This document shows, piece after piece, positions 30,714 through 34,390 of a DNA stretch of 34,390 bases. The notes beneath the pieces were generated by a model that was given only the letters and a program-made list of their open reading frames with translations, was not told the origin of the DNA and searched no databases. This DNA is from Bacillota bacterium (GTDB taxonomy: Bacteria; Bacillota; Clostridia; Lachnospirales; Lachnospiraceae): positions 1 through 34,390 of the forward strand of contig JAFAGA010000007.1 in the NCBI GenBank assembly GCA_023423045.1, given 5' to 3'. Position 1 is the stretch's first letter, and each line of letters begins with the position of its first letter. The translations under genes and the position numbers were made by a program.

Positions 30714-32325
30714 ACCGATTCAGATAATTCTTAATACGGACAATCATGTGCCTAATAAAAGGATTTCTATCAAAAAGGGATGCATTGAAACCATACCTTT
30801 TGAAGCGATAATCAATGACCGTGGCGGTTTACTATCAATTCCATCTGGTACATCAGCAAAAATTAGGATGAGCCGGCCGGATGGTGTACAGGTATTAAAT
30901 GATTGCGGTGCTATTGCAAATAACAGCATCCCGTTTGAGTTTACAAAAGTAATGCAGGATGTACCAGGTGACGGACAATGTGAGATTATATTAATACAGG
31001 GTTCCAGGACATTCACAACTGCGACGTTTATCGTAAAAATCGATGGAAACGTACATAATGATGATCAGATAGAGAACCTTCCGGAATACAATTCTTTGTT
31101 AAATGCGCTGGTAAAAATTGAAGATGTAGTTAACCAGGGAATTTATGCGAAGCAGCAAGGTGATTATGCCAACCAAAAAGGGCAGGCTGCGCAGGAGATA
31201 GCATCATTACTAAATCAAAAACTTGCAAATGGAGAGTTTGTTGGTCCCAAAGGCTCGAAGGGGGATAAAGGAGATGCAGGAGTGCAAGGTCCTGCGGGAC
31301 CTAAGGGAGATACCGGAGAAAGAGGGTTGCAAGGGCTTAAAGGAGATAAGGGCGATTTCGGTCCAGAAGGACCAGCCGGCCCCAAAGGAGATAAAGGAGA
31401 TGTTGGAGAACAGGGGCCAGAAGGTCCGAAAGGAGATACAGGAGAAAGAGGGTTGCAGGGGGAGAAAGGAGACAAAGGGGAAAAAGGCGATATAGGTGAT
31501 ATAGGGCCAGAGGGACCAATTGGCCCGAAGGGAGATAAAGGCGATATGGGAGAACAGGGGCCAGAAGGACCGAAAGGAGATACCGGAGAAAGAGGGTTGC
31601 AGGGGGAGAAAGGAGAAAAAGGGGATAAAGGTGATATAGGGCCAGAAGGACCAATTGGCCCGAAAGGAGCGGACGGAACCGGGGCGGGCGATATGACGAA
31701 AAGTACCTATGATCCGCAAGGCAAGGAGATGGATATATTTGCGTATATCAACGAAAAAACTGACGATACAAAAGATAGTACCACTTCATTTCCAGAAGCA
31801 ACCGTGGAAGAAGACATAGTTTCTGGTGAAAATCATGCCACATTATTCGGTAAATTGCAAAAATCCATAAGAATGTTTAGGGCGGCAATATTGGGCAAGC
31901 TTGATATTGCCAACATTGCAAATAATGATGTAACAAACGTTGCTGGATTTGCCTGGGATGCCCGCAGGGGAGCAGCGATCAGAAGTGATTTAGATGCACT
32001 AAATGATAATTTAGGCGCTTTAAAATTACTTACAAAATCAACCGGAGTAGCTGGCACTGTAAAACTATCGATGCCAGTAGGTGGACATGTAATGATATTG
32101 GTGCGCAACGTCAATATCGCGGCTGATGCAGTAGGCTTATACGTAGTATCACAATATGCGTCTGCGGGTATCGATAGATTTTGTATCAGAGATATACTAA
32201 CGTCAAGTGCGCTGACCGTTACAAAAACGGCAACTTTTGACGGTGTAAATATTACCACGTCGGTCGCCAATGGCATGCATGTATATGTATTGGTATTGGC
32301 CGGATCCGGATTGTCACTTGTTTAA
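30694..32325 (+). CDS. Collagen-like baseplate upper/receptor-binding fibre
   Basis: 543 residues from ATG 30694 (GGAGATGAAG before it; upstream in-frame ATGs overlap the previous gene). Residues ~1-140 are a BppU-type N-terminal domain (LKPIQIILNTDNHVPNKRIS) that docks on the baseplate. A helical linker follows, then 49 uninterrupted Gly-X-Y triplets (~184-330), a linker (AGFAWDARRGAAIRSDLDAL) and a C-terminal tip of ~104 residues starting after L436-N-D-N. The tip ends VLVLAGSGLSLV, then TAA. Immediately after the stop, in the same frame, lies another tip-like module, and inverted repeats flank the tip. The protein probably contacts the host surface and is switchable. The switching is inference from repeat geometry. 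Confidence 0.9.
   Translation: MSNLRLKPIQIILNTDNHVPNKRISIKKGCIETIPFEAIINDRGGLLSIPSGTSAKIRMSRPDGVQVLNDCGAIANNSIPFEFTKVMQDVPGDGQCEIILIQGSRTFTTATFIVKIDGNVHNDDQIENLPEYNSLLNALVKIEDVVNQGIYAKQQGDYANQKGQAAQEIASLLNQKLANGEFVGPKGSKGDKGDAGVQGPAGPKGDTGERGLQGLKGDKGDFGPEGPAGPKGDKGDVGEQGPEGPKGDTGERGLQGEKGDKGEKGDIGDIGPEGPIGPKGDKGDMGEQGPEGPKGDTGERGLQGEKGEKGDKGDIGPEGPIGPKGADGTGAGDMTKSTYDPQGKEMDIFAYINEKTDDTKDSTTSFPEATVEEDIVSGENHATLFGKLQKSIRMFRAAILGKLDIANIANNDVTNVAGFAWDARRGAAIRSDLDALNDNLGALKLLTKSTGVAGTVKLSMPVGGHVMILVRNVNIAADAVGLYVVSQYASAGIDRFCIRDILTSSALTVTKTATFDGVNITTSVANGMHVYVLVLAGSGLSLV
31243..31683 (+). repeat. Collagen-like Gly-X-Y repeat tract
   Basis: 49 perfect Gly-X-Y triplets, mostly GPK, GDK, GER and GPE, within the fibre gene. 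At DNA level 31405-31472 recurs at 31549-31616 (offset 144 bases, 16 triplets) with two mismatches, so length change by slippage or unequal exchange is expected. Confidence 0.9.
31999..32017 (+). repeat. Outer inverted repeat, left copy (in fibre gene)
   Basis: CTAAATGATAATTTAGGCG, encoding L-N-D-N-L-G at fibre residue 436. The reverse-strand copy is at 32909-32927, with one mismatch in 19. The core CTAAAT-GATA-ATTTAG is itself a dyad, as tyrosine recombinase core sites often are. Confidence 0.75.
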
Positions 32326-32336
32326 AATAGCTATTT
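32323..32336 (+). repeat. Inner inverted repeat, left copy
   Basis: TAAAATAGCTATTT begins with the fibre stop codon TAA. An identical copy lies in the opposite orientation at 32650-32663, where it follows the stop of the reverse-strand tip module. Core AAAT-AGCT-ATTT resembles the outer repeat core AAAT-GATA-ATTT and is in the same codon phase. Confidence 0.65.
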
Positions 32337-32637
32337 AACTTGGAAACAGTTAAGTGCCGTACAGGGCAAAACAGCAATAACATTACCTACAAATTATAGT
32401 GAGATTGAAATAGTTGTTTATAGTAGCAGCACTGACGAAAGCTATGTTTTTAGGGCTTGTAAGGATACCCTACCTACAGCATATCGCGGTTATTATATTG
32501 CTGGATATTATGTATCAGCTGCAAATTTTGGTATAGCATACTATTACATATCGCAATTATCTGTCAAGGCTGACACGGTACTTTTTCAAGGTGCTGATGT
32601 TAGTAATACAATATATACAACTGTTTTTTATAGATAA
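32326..32637 (+). pseudogene. Silent fibre-tip module 2, in frame behind the fibre stop
   Basis: An open frame of 103 codons starts directly after the fibre TAA in the same frame, with no start codon or RBS. It reads NSYLTWKQLSAVQGKTAITL and onward, ending TIYTTVFYR and TAA. The LTWKQLS... opening and repeated Tyr/Gly strands are typical of C-terminal domains of Firmicutes phage fibres. Its first codons AAT AGC TAT TTA align with the fibre junction codons AAT GAT AAT TTA, so joining at the shared core would give an in-frame fibre. It is either a stored alternative tip or a remnant of recombination. Read-through of TAA is a less likely option. Confidence 0.75.
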
Positions 32638-32649
32638 TAAATTTTGTAA

Positions 32650-32663
32650 AAATAGCTATTTTA
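32650..32663 (-). repeat. Inner inverted repeat, right copy
   Basis: On the minus strand this reads TAAAATAGCTATTT, identical over 14 bases to 32323-32336, and sits immediately after the stop of the reverse-strand tip module. The pair encloses module 2. Confidence 0.65.
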
Positions 32664-32908
32664 TCATGACAATGTTACATAATGCCACGTGCTCCACGAA
32701 CCATTATCATATGCTCTATATGCTAAGCGCAACTCGGAGGGGGCCCACGGAAATGCAATCTGTTGTCGATAATTATCAGCGTTGCCGCACATAGTCAAAA
32801 CCGTAGTCCACCATCCGAACGGATTATTAGGTGTGCCGGCTCCGGCGCAACTAAATCCATAAGGGGCGGAATCTAAATCTGATAATACAGTCGTGCCCTT
32901 AAAAATAC

Positions 32909-32927
32909 CGCCAAAATTATCATTTAG
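32909..32927 (-). repeat. Outer inverted repeat, right copy
   Basis: On the minus strand CTAAATGATAATTTTGGCG, 18 of 19 bases identical to 31999-32017 and with 14 bases unbroken. It encodes L-N-D-N-F-G at the start of module 3. Confidence 0.75.
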
Positions 32928-33008
32928 AGAACAAACGTTTGCTATTCCGCCATATTCGAAAGTGGCAACTTGATTCCGGAATACATTTGCTTGCCTACCG
33001 TCAAATAA

Positions 33009-33017
33009 TGGTATAAT
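33009..33017 (+). promoter_or_regulatory. Extended -10 promoter of the cargo pair
   Basis: TGGTATAAT (TG at 33009-33010, TATAAT at 33012-33017), with a poor -35 (TTGCTT or TTGCCT near 32987-32996). It lies 35 bases before the gene at 33052 and just outside the invertible segment. Confidence 0.65.
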
Positions 33018-33051
33018 ATGTAATCATACATATTTAAAGGGGGAAGGGCTA

Positions 33052-33414
33052 ATGAAAACAAAGCTATATTCTGGAAATCACGAGATTGTTGATAGTAACA
33101 CTGTTATACTATTCGATAAAAATTCAAATTTGTTGATCAATGCTACAACGGAAACATTTGATTTTATGATTGAGATTATATTCACTGAAGATGAATCCGG
33201 AAAGATAGCAATAAATCGCAACGTTGATGTTGAAAATAATAAGGTACTATTTACGTGTGTTAATTTTAAAAATATATTCGGAACAAACACTACAACTCCA
33301 TTAAATATAGCCACCGTTGAGGATAGAGCTTTATACTTGCACCTGTATGTTTCATTAATGGAAGATGGTATAAGAAGGGTAAATTATACGCTCTTTCTTG
33401 AAGGGGGTGTGTAA
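33052..33414 (+). CDS. DUF6864-like protein, first gene of cargo pair
   Basis: 120 residues, ATG 33052 behind AAAGGGGGAAGG. The all-beta pattern KLYSGNHEIVDSNTVILFDK, later FKNIFGTNTTTPLNIATVED and LYVSLMEDGIRRVNYTLFLE, matches my recollection of DUF6864 proteins, for which no function is known to me. No signal peptide. It is followed three bases later by a two-helix membrane protein and the pair has its own promoter and terminator, placed between fibre and lysis-side genes. This is the usual layout of lysogenic-conversion or defence cargo (morons). Role is inference. Confidence 0.7.
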   Translation: MKTKLYSGNHEIVDSNTVILFDKNSNLLINATTETFDFMIEIIFTEDESGKIAINRNVDVENNKVLFTCVNFKNIFGTNTTTPLNIATVEDRALYLHLYVSLMEDGIRRVNYTLFLEGGV

Positions 33415-33416
33415 GT

Positions 33417-33761
33417 ATGCAAGGTAATAATTCACTGAATACTGATGCATTGTTGGTTATATTGGATAAACCGAACTTTAATAATCTGACGGAGGAACAA
33501 CAAAAAATGATATTAAGCTCATATGGCGTAAGCAATGGAGAGAAAGGAGTTTTTGATAAAATGTTTGGAAATAATAGCGATAGAATTCCGACATATATAA
33601 CATTTATTCTTTGCATGACGTTGATCGTCATAGCTACAGTATTTTCACTTATAAGTTATTTCACAGGGAAAAGCATTGACCTTGGATTATGGGGTACAAT
33701 TATTCCGGTAATCACATTAGCGCTTGGATATATGTTTGGAAAAAACAATAAAAAAGATTAA
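33417..33761 (+). CDS. Two-helix membrane protein, second gene of cargo pair
   Basis: 114 residues, ATG 33417 behind AAGGGGGTG. A soluble N-terminal ~55 residues (LLVILDKPNFNNLTEEQQKM) precede two membrane helices, ~58-82 (TYITFILCMTLIVIATVFSL) and ~89-108 (LGLWGTIIPVITLALGYMFG), with a lysine-rich C-terminus. A holin is conceivable given two TM helices near the lysis genes, but the long N-terminal domain, private promoter and pairing with the DUF6864-like protein fit a membrane effector or anchor better. Uncertain. Confidence 0.75.
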   Translation: MQGNNSLNTDALLVILDKPNFNNLTEEQQKMILSSYGVSNGEKGVFDKMFGNNSDRIPTYITFILCMTLIVIATVFSLISYFTGKSIDLGLWGTIIPVITLALGYMFGKNNKKD

Positions 33762-33773
33762 TATAAAAAATAT

Positions 33774-33795
33774 AGAGCGCAAAGGCGCTCTTTTT
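33774..33795 (+). terminator. Terminator of the cargo pair
   Basis: GAGCGC (33775-33780), loop AAAG, GCGCTC (33785-33790), then TTTTT. Typical Rho-independent terminator closing the 33052-33761 unit. Confidence 0.88.
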
Positions 33796-33897
33796 GTTAT
33801 CATTTAGCAAACAAGAGTTCTGAACATATATTCGATAAAAACTATTGATCAGAGTCCTCAGGAAGGGCTTATTTTATTAAAGAAAGGATAAAATATT

Positions 33898-34254
33898 ATG
33901 GAAAAAATAAGACTTGCCAATAATAAAGAATATCAGGCAAAGGATTTTGCACTATCTCAAGATGGTGCAAAAATTAGTTTTACAGTCTGTGGTGTGCCAG
34001 ACTATCCAACATTAAGATTGGATTTATCCTATGAAAATCTCAGCACTATTAGTATTGTAACCGAGGGGGGAGCTGTTAGCGGGATTTACGAGGGCTACAC
34101 TCAGTTGGGCAACCGATACGGTGTCGAGGAAAACGTAGATGGCATTTTGGACATTACGGTTTATCTGTCTATGGAAGATGAAGCGAAGAACCGCATGGAT
34201 CAGCTCCGCGCAGATCTGGATTATCTAGCCATGATGGGAGGGATAGAGTTATGA
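33898..34254 (+). CDS. Tail/lysis-boundary phage protein (118 aa)
   Basis: ATG 33898 behind AGAAAGGAT. The product opens EKIRLANNKEYQAKDFALSQ, is beta-rich in the first two thirds and ends in a helix (MEDEAKNRMDQLRADLDYLA). Proteins of this plan stand directly before XkdX-like genes in many Clostridia phages and may be baseplate or fibre accessory components. It overlaps the next start by four bases (ATGA). Confidence 0.72.
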   Translation: MEKIRLANNKEYQAKDFALSQDGAKISFTVCGVPDYPTLRLDLSYENLSTISIVTEGGAVSGIYEGYTQLGNRYGVEENVDGILDITVYLSMEDEAKNRMDQLRADLDYLAMMGGIEL

Positions 34255-34385
34255 CATTTGATAAAGTAAAAGATTATTATGATCGGAAACTTTGGAATAT
34301 CTCCAGGGTGCGGAATGCCGTAGTCGTAGGAGTGATCACAGCGGAGCAGTACCAAGAGATCACCGGCGAGGAATACGCTGAATGA
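34251..34385 (+). CDS. XkdX-like protein
   Basis: 44 residues, ATG 34251 overlapping the previous stop: MTFDKVKDYYDRKLWNISRV and onward, with VRNAVVVGVITAEQYQEITGEEYAE, the XkdX signature (…VxxAVxxGxITxEQYxEITGxxY). XkdX genes mark the passage from tail to lysis genes in PBSX-like and related phages. The window ends five bases later. Confidence 0.88.
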   Translation: MTFDKVKDYYDRKLWNISRVRNAVVVGVITAEQYQEITGEEYAE

Positions 34386-34390
34386 TATTT

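Larger units (their letters stand above)
32664..33023 (-). pseudogene. Silent reverse-strand fibre-tip module 3 (pyocin-knob-like)
   Basis: An open minus-strand frame runs from a stop at 33024-33026 to TGA at 32664-32666, with no usable start or RBS. It reads through LNDNFGGIFKGTTVLSDLDS (from 32927), then APYGFSCAGAGTPNNPFGWW, and ends DNGSWSTWHYVTLS. The SDLDSAPYGF...NGSWSTWH pattern is that of pyocin-knob/phage fibre C-terminal domains. The LNDN codons lie in the right copy of the outer inverted repeat, in the same codon phase as in the fibre gene, so inversion would append an 83-residue new tip to the fibre in frame. The part upstream of LNDN (FDGRQANVFRNQVA) resembles a fibre linker. Confidence 0.82.

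Noticed and set aside
31210..31719. Long minus-strand and alternate frames across the collagen tract
   Set aside because: Products are low-complexity shadows of the Gly-X-Y repeat.
32326..32637. TAA read-through extending the fibre by 103 residues
   Set aside because: No read-through context or recoding element is evident; a stored module with recombination sites explains the in-frame arrangement better.
32929..32940. GAACAAACGTTT, LexA-like, inside silent module 3
   Set aside because: One mismatch from consensus, but it lies in coding-like sequence with no promoter around it; probably chance.
33822..33833. GAACATATATTC, LexA-like, before the gene at 33898
   Set aside because: One mismatch and no promoter hexamers nearby; the downstream gene is a virion/lysis-side gene, so SOS control is not supported.
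1..34390. tRNA or rRNA genes
   Set aside because: No cloverleaf, CCA-proximal or conserved rRNA sequence was noticed in the intergenic gaps.

Overview
The window is a nearly continuous stretch of a temperate siphovirus genome with HK97-type packaging. It is AT-rich, with strong Shine-Dalgarno sites, frequent TTG starts and short overlapping genes. The host is therefore a low-GC Firmicute, most likely a Clostridia/Lachnospiraceae-type bacterium; this host call is inference from gene style. The right edge stops just after the XkdX-like gene, so holin and endolysin are not seen, and nothing shows what lies left of base 1.

Layout, left to right. 1-1000: lysis-lysogeny switch, with a minus-strand XRE repressor that has no peptidase domain, divergent promoters with three operator-like repeats, and beside them a 33-residue gene behind a promoter carrying a textbook LexA (SOS) box. 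969-4597: small early genes, a minus-strand gene with its own promoter and terminator, and a C5 DNA methyltransferase with six internal repeats. 4594-5984: a complete type III partition locus (tubC iterons, tubR, tubZ). 6006-8393: replication initiator with an iteron origin inside the gene, plus replication-linked genes. 8492-12774: a sigma-region-4-like late regulator, small Cys-rich proteins, a second gene behind a LexA-like box (minus strand), and a PP-loop (PAPS-reductase-like) protein. 12832-14660: two tyrosine recombinases. 14885-22610: HNH nuclease, candidate cos, terminases, portal, protease (CTG start), capsid and connectors. 22600-30506: tail tube, chaperone, tape measure, Dit, Tal. 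30519-33023: collagen-like baseplate/fibre protein followed by two displaced receptor-binding modules and nested inverted repeats. 33052-33761: a two-gene cargo unit with its own promoter and terminator. 33898-34385: start of the lysis-side genes.

The partition locus, the origin in rep, and the absence of an integrase next to the repressor suggest that the prophage persists as a plasmid (phage-plasmid), as the botulinum phage c-st does. The recombinases would then serve multimer resolution and/or DNA inversion rather than integration.

The most striking structure is at the fibre 3' end. An 18-of-19-base inverted repeat lies at residue ~436 of the fibre gene and again, in reverse, 910 bases downstream, where it opens a reverse-strand pyocin-knob-like C-terminal domain in the same codon phase. 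Inversion would swap the fibre tip. A third tip module sits in frame directly behind the fibre stop codon, bounded by a second, 14-base inverted-repeat pair. This looks like a receptor-switching cassette.
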